From JAGUYA01 sp043802425 (GTDB taxonomy: Bacteria > Omnitrophota > Gorgyraeia > Gygaellales > Profunditerraquicolaceae), in NCBI GenBank assembly GCA_043802425.1, contig JAZDLA010000028.1, positions 1-8,520 on the forward strand: a DNA stretch of 8,520 bases. Reading direction: 5' to 3'. The translations under genes were made by a program, and so were the position numbers. This document shows, one piece after another, positions 1 to 6,867 of this stretch. The first letter of the stretch is position 1. Each line of letters opens with the position of its first letter. The notes beneath the pieces were generated by a model. It was not told the DNA's origin. It ran no database searches and worked only from the letters and a program-made list of their open reading frames with translations.

Positions 1-1
1 G

Positions 2-766
2 GCAGGACTTAACGGTGAAGAGCAAAAAGCCATCGGGGTTATCGAGGCGGAATATAGCGCAAAGATAACAGAGCTAGAAAAGAAACTAGCCGGTTTTGAG
101 GGGCAAAAGAAAACAGCCATAGATGCCCTGAAGAAAGCCGCGGAGGAAGATATCAGGGCGCTCTGCGAAAAATACGGGGTACCTTTTCAGAAGTGGTTCG
201 TAGATTATGTTTTTCGTAAATACGCACCTCATATCCCTGAGCCCCCTCTTCCTAGAGGCTGGGTAGAATGGACAGAAGAACGGATGCTTCCTGATGGCAC
301 GAGAGTATACGTGCTCCTGCGTGGGCCAAGTGTAGGCGACCCGTGGAAATCCTGGGTAAGTCCTGATGGTAAAAAAATGTATATACCTGAAGGTTTTTCG
401 CCCGGTCCGGATAATATGCCGGCGGACACCAATGGAGACGGTATTGCTGACGGCTATTATGATTTCGCGGGGAGATTCCAGCCTTTTGTATTCAGAATCA
501 AAGATTGTTACGGCGGCGGCGGCTGCGCAGCACCACTGAATCCGGAATTTGTTGAGTGGATTAAGAATCCGCCCTCACCTGTGATTGGTTATGACAAAGA
601 CGGCAATCCGCTTTATGGCGGTTATGTGCCTCCTACTGTGGATTTGAGTCATCTCAATAGGATACCGGCGAATAAAGATAATGCAGGCGGCGCTTCTGGG
701 TCAATCTCTTTTGTGCCGCATATGGGGGGAACAGGGCAAGATGAAAAGCTGGAGTATTACCAGTAA
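2..766 (+). CDS. 3' end of an uncharacterised coiled-coil protein with a Ca-loop-like, Gly/Pro-rich tail (5' truncated)
   Basis: The frame is open from base 2 to the TAA at 764-766, giving 254 visible residues. The first in-frame ATG (284) lies inside coding sequence, so the true start is upstream of the window. Residues about 1-65 are rich in Glu, Lys and Ala with heptad-like spacing and look like a coiled coil. An aromatic stretch (KWFVDYVFRKY) and a proline run (PEPPLPRGW) follow. The remainder is Gly/Asp/Pro/Tyr-rich. At about residues 142-151 it carries DTNGDGIADG, which resembles the acidic calcium-binding loops of EF-hand, dockerin and thrombospondin-3-type repeats. It also has a CYGGGGC pair of cysteines and a YDKDGNPLYGG segment. 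These features suit an exported or surface protein, but the N-terminus that would show a signal peptide is missing. I do not recognise a family. The next gene begins 68 bases downstream with its own strong ribosome site. Confidence 0.8.
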   Translation, partial: AGLNGEEQKAIGVIEAEYSAKITELEKKLAGFEGQKKTAIDALKKAAEEDIRALCEKYGVPFQKWFVDYVFRKYAPHIPEPPLPRGWVEWTEERMLPDGTRVYVLLRGPSVGDPWKSWVSPDGKKMYIPEGFSPGPDNMPADTNGDGIADGYYDFAGRFQPFVFRIKDCYGGGGCAAPLNPEFVEWIKNPPSPVIGYDKDGNPLYGGYVPPTVDLSHLNRIPANKDNAGGASGSISFVPHMGGTGQDEKLEYYQ

Positions 767-784
767 GGGTGACTTGGCTTTTTT
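760..784 (+). terminator. Weak intrinsic terminator candidate after the first gene
   Basis: CCAGT (760-764) can pair with ACT-GG (772-777, one bulged T) around a 7-base loop, followed by C and six Ts (779-784). The stem is short and overlaps the stop codon, so termination may be partial and the 835 gene could be reached by read-through. I see no convincing promoter in the 68-base gap; TTGGCT (775-780) with TAAATG (798-803) is only a poor match. Confidence 0.35.
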
Positions 785-823
785 ATGAATAGATGAATAA
801 ATGTAAGCATAACTAAATTAAAA

Positions 824-829
824 AGGAGG
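824..829 (+). promoter_or_regulatory. Strong ribosome binding site for the 835 gene
   Basis: A perfect AGGAGG lies 5 bases before the ATG at 835 in an A-rich setting. It fixes the start and contrasts with the poor sites in front of the 3286 and 7987 genes. Confidence 0.85.
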
Positions 830-834
830 AAAAA

Positions 835-2940
835 ATGAAAAGGAAAAATGCTTTTTTCAAAGTAATACTATTGTTATCAGTAACCATATTTTGTTTAACT
901 TCTTTTCTTATCCCTAACGTAAGCGGTAATTCCGTAGGGGTCAAAGATGGGCAACAGAACGCTATAATGCCTGCTACTGACCTGCAGAAGAATTTTGTTC
1001 CAGTTCAAGATGCTCTGCAAAACCTCACTCTCACCGCTGCTCTTGAGGCCGTAGAGCCTCCTGTGCGCCCGCCTGACATGGATCCTGACGCCTGGCAGAA
1101 TTATTATCAAAATTACGTCGCTTATATAAACCAATTAACTGACCCGGCGATGAAAACCTCAGCCTGGAAAACATTACTAAACAGCCTGCGAGATATGCTT
1201 ACCGACCATACATCTGTCGTTACTGGCGCGGCAATTAAAGCTGTGCTGGATGCAGCCACAGCTTTCTTAAACTCAACGGATTTCAACGGGCTAAATAATA
1301 CCGAGAAAACCGATTATCTCTCGGCAATAATAAATACCCTTACCATTGCCGTGAACAAAAACTCCGCCATAGACAAAGCTACGTTGACAAAAGCCTTAGA
1401 AGGAGTGCAGAAATTCTTAGGCACAGACGGCTGGGAAATAAATGCCGGCTTTGGCGCCTTAGGCGCTGCCCAAAAACAACAACTCCTCTCTTCCTTTACG
1501 GCTTTAGCCAAAGCAATAATAGATAGTACCTCTTCCACTATAGATAGCCAGATGCGTTGTGACATCTTTATCAACCTCGCCCGCATGCTTACTGCCAATT
1601 TAAGGGAACAATTCAGAAATTCAAGTTACGGCGTAGATTTAACCCAGATTAAAAAAGATATCATGGATATCTTCGCGAATTACGCAAAAAGCGACGACTT
1701 TAAGAACCTCTCCGACGGCCAGAAGCTGGGTGTCATCTGGCACTTTAACCGAGTGGCTATTGAGCTAATTTGGCGTCCGGAGGACAACGCAGCCAATAAA
1801 GAATTTGTCAGCAAGATTACCGATTTCTTCAAAAGAGCCCTGGAGGTTGGCAGCACTACGGTCCAGGCAGGGACCATTAATGAATTAACGCATCTCTTCC
1901 GTATTACCAGCTGGCGTAATGGCACTGTAGCCGCTAACATATTGGACGCCCTAAACGTCTCAGGCGGGCTCAGCGCGCTGATTAACAAATTCATCACTGA
2001 CGTAAGCAATACCTCTTTAGATGCCAACTTAAGAGGAGATATCGCCGTTGCTTTAGCTAATCTGATATTGCACCGCGATTCTATAAACAGCAGGCCAGGC
2101 ATACAAATTGACGCAGCCCTATCAGAGCAGATGGTAACTAAGGTAACAGATTACATGAAAGGATTAAACGATGGCACGATAAATGCCGGCTGGTGGATAA
2201 GAAATGGCCTGTTGCACATTGCCGGAGGCACTATCGGGGGGATTATTGACCGGGGCGCGCAAAATGATACCCTGAATAAAACTTTTATCGACGCCTACCT
2301 TAAAATGGCTGGCGACTCCCTCCTTCTCTCTGAAGCTCAAGGCGGATCAATGGACCTTCAGACGACAGTAATAAATCTCCTCACTTCATTAAGAAACATC
2401 TCTGTTAATAAAGGAGATAATGCGCTTGGGAATAGAATGAAAAATGCCCTGCTGGACAGCGGCTTTGATATTGATGCATATATAACCGCCGCTAAAACAG
2501 TGATGGCAACGCTCGTAGGCATAAATGCCGATGGCGGAGCCTGGTATGCCGGAGCCTTAATCAATTTAGCGCAGTTACATCTGGCAGAAGGCACAGAAAA
2601 AATAGACGCGCAAACACTCAAAAGCATACTCGTAAGTGTCAAAAGCTGGGTAACTAACCAGAAGAATATGGATGATATGCGCGATATGGGGATGCAAAGC
2701 TGGTTGTTCCAGCTCTTAAAAGATCTGGCCGCGCAAATCTATAAGAAAGATTCAAGCTTAGCGGATGATAAAGAAATGGAGGACGCCGCGGTAGACATCT
2801 TTAGTGTTGTGCTAGGAATTAAAGATCCTAAGGTAAAAGAACTGGCTATAAAGGCGATATCTGTGGATCTAGTCACATACCTAAAGGATAATAACCGCCA
2901 AGACTTAGCTATAAGGATAGAGGATATCTTCAAAGGGTAA
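835..2940 (+). CDS. Exported all-helical repeat protein (alpha-solenoid-like), function unknown
   Basis: This 701-residue protein starts at ATG 835 behind AGGAGG. The N-terminus is a classic signal peptide: KRK, then a hydrophobic core of about 18 residues ending near NVSG/NS at residues 28-33. Cys20 is not in a good lipobox, so it is probably not a lipoprotein. A proline-rich stretch (EPPVRPPDMDP, near 74-84) leads into a body that looks almost entirely alpha-helical. Amphipathic helices of the type xIxxxIxxFhxxh begin near residues 131, 181, 269, 321, 378, 429, 481, 545, 592 and 646. Most are about 47-57 apart and each is followed by a second helix ending in a Leu/Ala-rich NLA-, NLL- or ALA-like patch. 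This fits a helix-pair solenoid such as HEAT/ARM- or TPR-like folds, though no consensus of a named family is visible. It probably acts in the periplasm or outside the cell. No catalytic motif is seen, and the substrate or partner is unknown. Confidence 0.85.
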   Translation: MKRKNAFFKVILLLSVTIFCLTSFLIPNVSGNSVGVKDGQQNAIMPATDLQKNFVPVQDALQNLTLTAALEAVEPPVRPPDMDPDAWQNYYQNYVAYINQLTDPAMKTSAWKTLLNSLRDMLTDHTSVVTGAAIKAVLDAATAFLNSTDFNGLNNTEKTDYLSAIINTLTIAVNKNSAIDKATLTKALEGVQKFLGTDGWEINAGFGALGAAQKQQLLSSFTALAKAIIDSTSSTIDSQMRCDIFINLARMLTANLREQFRNSSYGVDLTQIKKDIMDIFANYAKSDDFKNLSDGQKLGVIWHFNRVAIELIWRPEDNAANKEFVSKITDFFKRALEVGSTTVQAGTINELTHLFRITSWRNGTVAANILDALNVSGGLSALINKFITDVSNTSLDANLRGDIAVALANLILHRDSINSRPGIQIDAALSEQMVTKVTDYMKGLNDGTINAGWWIRNGLLHIAGGTIGGIIDRGAQNDTLNKTFIDAYLKMAGDSLLLSEAQGGSMDLQTTVINLLTSLRNISVNKGDNALGNRMKNALLDSGFDIDAYITAAKTVMATLVGINADGGAWYAGALINLAQLHLAEGTEKIDAQTLKSILVSVKSWVTNQKNMDDMRDMGMQSWLFQLLKDLAAQIYKKDSSLADDKEMEDAAVDIFSVVLGIKDPKVKELAIKAISVDLVTYLKDNNRQDLAIRIEDIFKG

Positions 2941-2977
2941 CAAAGGTAGCCTTGTTAACAGAACAAAAGTTAGCTTT
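2938..2977 (+). terminator. Hairpin at the end of the solenoid gene, weak terminator candidate
   Basis: TAACAA-GG (2938-2946, one bulged A) pairs with CCTTGTTA (2950-2957) around a 3-base loop and starts at the stop codon. The nearest T-run (TTTTT, 2975-2979) is about 17 bases further on and is preceded only by a weak TAAC/GTTA pairing. It could be a poor terminator or a 3'-end stabilising hairpin. Confidence 0.3.
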
Positions 2978-2983
2978 TTCGCC

Positions 2984-3012
2984 TTGAACCCAAGGTATTT
3001 ATAGGGTATACT
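2984..3012 (+). promoter_or_regulatory. Sigma-70-type promoter for the riboswitch-led transcript
   Basis: TTGAAC (2984-2989) and TATACT (3007-3012) are separated by 17 bases, which is ideal housekeeping spacing. The -10 box has one mismatch and the -35 box two. Transcription would begin near 3019, leaving about 115 bases of leader before the aptamer. This suggests the 3286 gene is not simply read through from the solenoid gene. Confidence 0.6.
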
Positions 3013-3032
3013 TTAACTGTACCAAAGATATA

Positions 3033-3077
3033 GTGATCTAGCCTAGGGATATGTATGCTATGAGCAGGTTAGATCAT
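3033..3077 (+). other. Long-stem hairpin in the leader, upstream of the riboswitch
   Basis: GATCTAGCC (3035-3043) pairs with GGTTAGATC (3067-3075): nine pairs including one G-U, extendable by T-A and G-U at the base. The loop is 23 bases (3044-3066). GAGCA (3062-3066) in that loop could instead pair with TGCTC (3083-3087), just before TTTTATT. No known RNA family is recognised. The stem sits between the predicted transcription start and the aptamer. Confidence 0.4.
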
Positions 3078-3095
3078 TTATTTGCTCTTTTATTA

Positions 3096-3114
3096 AATAC
3101 TTTATAAAAGTATT
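3096..3114 (+). repeat. AT-rich inverted repeat between leader hairpin and aptamer
   Basis: AATACTTT (3096-3103) and AAAGTATT (3107-3114) are perfect arms around three bases, and both flanks continue towards near-symmetry. It could be an operator or an AU-rich RNA stem. TATAAA (3103-3108) with TTGCTC (3082-3087) has only 15-base spacing and is a poor second promoter. Confidence 0.35.
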
Positions 3115-3134
3115 AATTCACCTAAATCGATAAA

Positions 3135-3234
3135 GCCAAACCCGCCGTAAGGTGGGGACGGAAAGCCACGGATCGATAAAGAAATTCTGGATTACCTCTT
3201 CCCTGTTTTTACTCCTATCGATAGCCGGGTTGCC
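3135..3234 (+). ncRNA. Cyclic-di-GMP-I (GEMM-I) type riboswitch aptamer
   Basis: The diagnostic GEMM-I strings occur in order. CCAAA (3136-3140) is followed by a six-pair stem CCCGCC/GGTGGG capped by GTAA, a GNRA loop (3141-3156). Next come GACGGAAAGCCACGG (3157-3171) and a second arm with ATCGATA (3172-3178) paired to TATCGAT (3216-3222). AGCCGGGTTGCC (3223-3234) closes the aptamer. The GNRA loop, the A between the ligand guanines (A47 in Vibrio Vc2 numbering, here A3163) and the C that pairs with a ligand guanine (C92, here C3233) are all kept. By my alignment, position 20 is C (3136) instead of the usual G or the A of the cGAMP-binding variant. Position 45 is G instead of C. Family identity is strong; ligand identity is uncertain. 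It controls the gene starting at 3286 and probably the paralogue behind it. Confidence 0.85.
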
Positions 3235-3266
3235 AAAATAAGATTGCGCAACGCGGCTTTTTTATT
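3223..3266 (+). terminator. Riboswitch expression platform: intrinsic terminator overlapping the aptamer
   Basis: AGCCGGGTTGC (3223-3233) pairs with GCAACGCGGCT (3248-3258), ten pairs with one internal G-G mismatch, followed by six Ts (3258-3263) and ATTATAA. The 5' arm is the 3' strand of the aptamer, including the ligand-contacting C3233, so terminator and ligand-bound aptamer exclude each other. Ligand binding should therefore prevent termination, giving a transcriptional ON switch. The start codon of the regulated gene is 20 bases beyond the T-run. Confidence 0.8.
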
Positions 3267-3285
3267 ATAACCCAAAGATAAAAAA

Positions 3286-5970
3286 ATGAGCATAAAAAAT
3301 ATAGGCAAAAAGACTATAAATCTGGCGATAATTTTATCCTTCCTCCTCTCTCCCTCCCTGTTTCTCTGGGCAGAGGATTATCCTGCCGGATTTTTAGCCC
3401 CGGGTTATCGCGATTACATCCTGCAAAAGACACAAAACGGCTATTATGTGGATATCTTCACCAGAATTGACCTGCGCCAAAAAGAACGGGTAAGCAAGAG
3501 AAACCAAGTGGAAGAAATCCTGGGGTATTCTTACCAGGCTACGCCTATAGCGGCTAATGGCATCGTATCCGCAGAGTATCAACAAAAATATAATATTGAT
3601 GACGTAAAAAGGGTGATTATTCAGACCCGCCAGGAACGTAACAAAGTAGCTTCCGCCAATTATGCAAGCGGCTATACTTACCTGCCTTATTCTGATGGTA
3701 AAATAGAATACTTTAAGGATGGCTTGGCTATCCGTATTGAAAATGAACGGGTAGTGGACGAATTCGGTAATGTCAGCCATAAGAATACCTATAATATGCA
3801 ATATAGTGATAAACGCCTGCTCACCAGCTATGAGGCGAGCCTGAAGGATATACTCGGCAATATCACCAAGCTCTCCTGGTCCGGCACCTATACCGCGGAT
3901 TCAGTATTTTATGGCGGCCCTAATACTAAAGCCAATAAGAACATCAATGGATATACCCTCAAAGAAATAGACTCCGCAGGCAATGTAAAGGCAACCCGTT
4001 GGGATGCATTAAGTTATGAAGGAAAGCTCCTCTGCGCCTTCTCGCAAACTATTGAAGATAGCGTTTATGGTAAGGCTTCCTTTACCCGTTCTAAGATAAC
4101 CTATGCCGGAAATGACCCCGCGCAAATGACCTCTTACCACGAAGAAGGAATCGGAACTGACAATTTAGCCTACACCTTAGATAGAACCGATATCGCCTAC
4201 AACGGTAAAGGCCAGGTTGCGGCTTACCACGAAGAAATAACCACCACCCAGGTTGACGGCAAGCAAGTAAAAACTAAAACAGATGCGCAATTTAAGTATT
4301 TAGACCTAGGAAATAATTTCGGGCCAGATGTAGAGCCTGACCCGGATAGGCTATTAGAAACAATCATGACTACGACCACGGAAAATCCTGATGGCTCTAG
4401 TAGAATAGATACTGCCAACACCACCTATCACTATAATGCCGCCGGTCAACTTACCGGCACATCAGGCCAAGGGCAATTTAAGGGCCGGGAAGCCAAGTGG
4501 TATGAATACAAAGATGTGGCCGGACGCATACTCTCAAGAAGTGTAGATAAAGATGGTGTGGTTACTTATACCTATGTTGACCCTGATACAAAAAATACCG
4601 TCACCGTATCTGAAGACCAGGTAACTGCCACCTTAAAAGACGGCAAGGAGTTTAAGGGCGTCCAGACCTCTGAAGTCCAATTTGAAAACACCTTTGGTAG
4701 GCCCATGGCTAAAGAAGGTGATTATGTTACCGTATATTTGGACCCTGCGGATGACGGGATAATTAAAATCGAGCATTCAACCATTACCTATACTAATGGC
4801 TTAGTAAATAATCTCCCCAGGTTGCTGAGTAGCCAGGAGTATACAATAGCGAGCTCTCCTCAGATAGATTCAGACAATACCCGCGAAGAAATCCGCGATA
4901 TCTCAACCGTATATCAGTATGATAATAAGGGTAACTTAATCGATGCCCAGGGCGCAGGCGCAGGAAGCGGCTGGGAATATTCCGGCGAAAAGGGCTGGTC
5001 CGGACAATATACCAGCATTATTACTATAGAATATGAAATCGTCTCAGGTAGGGCGCTAAGAAAAACATATACGGAGAATAGGACATCGGCATACGAAAAT
5101 ACTTCCTCCGAAGAAAACATAGATAATGAAGAAGCCACAGAGAACCAAGTAACACGTGAAACGATACCTATCAGCGTCAACAAAGATACCGAAATCAAAA
5201 TAGAATATCAATACAACTCCTACGGCGTCATTCTCTCTTCTATAGAAACCGCCACTACCGAAACCACTGTTACCAGCAAGAGAAAACAGGAAGACGGAAC
5301 CTACAAAGAAGAAACATCAACCACAAGCACTGTTTCTACGACTAAGAGTAATTTTAGAGATGGTAGCCTTAAGGCAGAATTCGTTGAAGGAACATCAGTG
5401 ACTAACGGAAGCGACGGCGCAACTTCTACTTCTGAATTCTGGACCAACTATGAATATGACGATCAAGGCCAGCTAAAAAGTGTTTCCGGAGGACAGGATA
5501 GCGAAGGTAATAGGGGTAAGGACGCTAATGATAAAGAGCTGGGAACCTTCACCTCTAACCGGGTGGATAACTATATTATCAAAGACGGCCGCGCCTTAAG
5601 ATTGGGCTCGGTTACCACAGGAATAAACAATGGTGTAAATGGCCAAAAAGAGTCTGATTTCACAGAGACTCTCTCCTATGAATATGAGCTAAAAGGCGAC
5701 AGCTGGGAAGTCATGAAAGAAACCAGCCACTCAGAGACCAAGAATGTAAACGAAAGCATAACAACCACTGATAAAATCACCGTATATCAAAGAAATGAAG
5801 AGGGCGTTATCATAGGAATAACCCAGACTGCCACCGGAAAAATGGAAACAACAGGCGGCAGCGGCGGAAAACAAACATATGAAATGAGAAATTATGTAGC
5901 AGAATTTGTTTTAGATCCAGATTTAGGATGGTATTTAAAGAAAGAAGAGTGGGATTGGGAGAAAATCTAA
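3286..5970 (+). CDS. Exported YD-like repeat protein under riboswitch control, function unknown
   Basis: An 894-residue protein with a signal peptide: KNIGKK, a hydrophobic core, then FLWA/ED as the likely cleavage site at 29/30. The mature part is beta-rich, full of Thr, Tyr, Gly, Asn and Glu. It has recurrent segments like the YD repeats of RHS/Tc-toxin and wall-associated proteins (YxYDxxGxL): AYNGKGQV near 304, YHYNAAGQL near 381, YQYDNKGNL near 543, YQYNSYGVI near 641, YEYDDQGQL near 722 and YQRNEEGVI near 834. Two of these (543 and 722) are followed some 30-40 residues on by a GRAL motif, so the repeat unit may be about 55-60 residues. No RHS core, toxin tip, LPXTG or autotransporter barrel is seen. 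Residues about 634-892 match the next gene's product throughout. ATG 3286 has no good Shine-Dalgarno sequence, only an A-rich AAAGATAAAAAA. It is probably a surface, matrix or periplasmic protein made when the riboswitch is on. Confidence 0.85.
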   Translation: MSIKNIGKKTINLAIILSFLLSPSLFLWAEDYPAGFLAPGYRDYILQKTQNGYYVDIFTRIDLRQKERVSKRNQVEEILGYSYQATPIAANGIVSAEYQQKYNIDDVKRVIIQTRQERNKVASANYASGYTYLPYSDGKIEYFKDGLAIRIENERVVDEFGNVSHKNTYNMQYSDKRLLTSYEASLKDILGNITKLSWSGTYTADSVFYGGPNTKANKNINGYTLKEIDSAGNVKATRWDALSYEGKLLCAFSQTIEDSVYGKASFTRSKITYAGNDPAQMTSYHEEGIGTDNLAYTLDRTDIAYNGKGQVAAYHEEITTTQVDGKQVKTKTDAQFKYLDLGNNFGPDVEPDPDRLLETIMTTTTENPDGSSRIDTANTTYHYNAAGQLTGTSGQGQFKGREAKWYEYKDVAGRILSRSVDKDGVVTYTYVDPDTKNTVTVSEDQVTATLKDGKEFKGVQTSEVQFENTFGRPMAKEGDYVTVYLDPADDGIIKIEHSTITYTNGLVNNLPRLLSSQEYTIASSPQIDSDNTREEIRDISTVYQYDNKGNLIDAQGAGAGSGWEYSGEKGWSGQYTSIITIEYEIVSGRALRKTYTENRTSAYENTSSEENIDNEEATENQVTRETIPISVNKDTEIKIEYQYNSYGVILSSIETATTETTVTSKRKQEDGTYKEETSTTSTVSTTKSNFRDGSLKAEFVEGTSVTNGSDGATSTSEFWTNYEYDDQGQLKSVSGGQDSEGNRGKDANDKELGTFTSNRVDNYIIKDGRALRLGSVTTGINNGVNGQKESDFTETLSYEYELKGDSWEVMKETSHSETKNVNESITTTDKITVYQRNEEGVIIGITQTATGKMETTGGSGGKQTYEMRNYVAEFVLDPDLGWYLKKEEWDWEKI

Positions 5971-5996
5971 GATCCCAACTAATGCTAATTTAAAGA

Positions 5997-6007
5997 AAAG
6001 GGGGTGA
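5997..6007 (+). promoter_or_regulatory. Ribosome binding site that sets a TTG start at 6013
   Basis: AAAGGGGGTGA matches the extended anti-Shine-Dalgarno complement AAAGGAGGTGA at 10 of 11 bases and ends 5 bases before TTG 6013. The upstream GTG (6004-6006) lies inside this site, so it cannot also be the start that the site serves. Confidence 0.7.
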
Positions 6008-6012
6008 AAAAA

Positions 6013-6867
6013 TTGAAGACTATACTATACGCATTAATTATAAGCTTTGTGCTATTAAGCGGGATAAACGTATTTGCCGTGGAAACTAGCCCCATTACCG
6101 GCGTTAGCGAAAAAACCACTATCCATGTAGAATACCTATATAACGCTTATGGTATGGCCGTATCCTCTGCAGATACAACCACCACCATTACCACAACTAC
6201 AAATGAAAAAGGGGAAACTTCCACTACGACCACTACTTACACTACCACAAGCGTCTGGAGAGGCGGCAGTCTTAAGGTAGCCTCGACTACAGGAACGTCT
6301 AAGAATGAATCCGCAAACGGCGCAAACTCTACAACTGAGTTCCAGACCAATTATGAATATAACGACAAGGGACAGCTAAAAGCTGCTTCTGGCGAATCAC
6401 AGACTACAGGCGACAGGGGTAAGAACGACGCAGGCGAAGAGCTGGGGACTTATGAATCAACCAGCGAGGATACTTATATTGTCCAGAACGGCCAATCTCT
6501 GAAAAAGACATCCGTCGCCACAGGAATCAACTATGGCCCGGAAGGCCAAAAAGAATCTGATTCCACAGAAACCACTACCTATGATTATGAACTCAAAGGT
6601 GGCAGTTGGGCGTTGGTAAAGCAAGTAGACAAATCAGAGACTAAGAATGTAGATGGAGGCACATCGCTTGTCGAGAAGACCAAGACCTACACGAGAGATG
6701 CTAATGGTGTATGCACGGGAATAACCCAGGCTGCCAGCGGTACTTTGACCGCAGTCGGAGGAAACGGCGGGACACAAACATATACCATGCAGAACTACAA
6801 GGCCGAATTCAAATTTGATGCGGAGATGGGGTGGTATCTTTCTAAAGAAAGTTATGACTGGGAATAA
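6013..6867 (+). CDS. Exported paralogue of the C-terminal third of the preceding protein
   Basis: I place the start at TTG 6013 (284 residues) because the near-perfect ribosome site covers the longer GTG option at 6004. The product begins with a signal peptide (MKTIL, hydrophobic core, NVFA/VE). The mature protein aligns end to end with residues about 634-892 of the 894-residue neighbour, roughly half identical by eye. Shared landmarks are YxYNxYG, TNYEYxDxGQLK, GDRGK/GNRGK, GINxGxxGQKESD, YxYELKGxSW, SETKNV, GITQ, GGxGGxQTYxM and GWYLxKExxDWE at the end. Near its N-terminus is a threonine-dense stretch (TTTTITTTT, TSTTTTTYTTTS) that is less extreme in the neighbour. It lacks the other's first 600 residues. 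The genes are 42 bases apart with no terminator, so it is probably co-transcribed and riboswitch-controlled. It may be a duplicated secreted domain or a subunit built from the same module. Function unknown. Confidence 0.85.
   Translation: MKTILYALIISFVLLSGINVFAVETSPITGVSEKTTIHVEYLYNAYGMAVSSADTTTTITTTTNEKGETSTTTTTYTTTSVWRGGSLKVASTTGTSKNESANGANSTTEFQTNYEYNDKGQLKAASGESQTTGDRGKNDAGEELGTYESTSEDTYIVQNGQSLKKTSVATGINYGPEGQKESDSTETTTYDYELKGGSWALVKQVDKSETKNVDGGTSLVEKTKTYTRDANGVCTGITQAASGTLTAVGGNGGTQTYTMQNYKAEFKFDAEMGWYLSKESYDWE

Noticed and set aside
284..766. A complete 160-residue gene starting at ATG 284
   Set aside because: The same frame is open back to base 2 with continuous protein-like sequence and there is no ribosome site before 284, so this is the tail of a longer gene.
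3394..3801. A 135-residue minus-strand gene
   Set aside because: It is a shadow of the YD-like protein gene, with no ribosome site or promoter of its own.
6171..6250. Threonine-codon-rich ACC/ACT tract as a microsatellite or phase-variable repeat
   Set aside because: The codons vary (ACA, ACC, ACT, ACG) with no perfect repeat unit, so slippage is unlikely; it looks like protein-level threonine enrichment.
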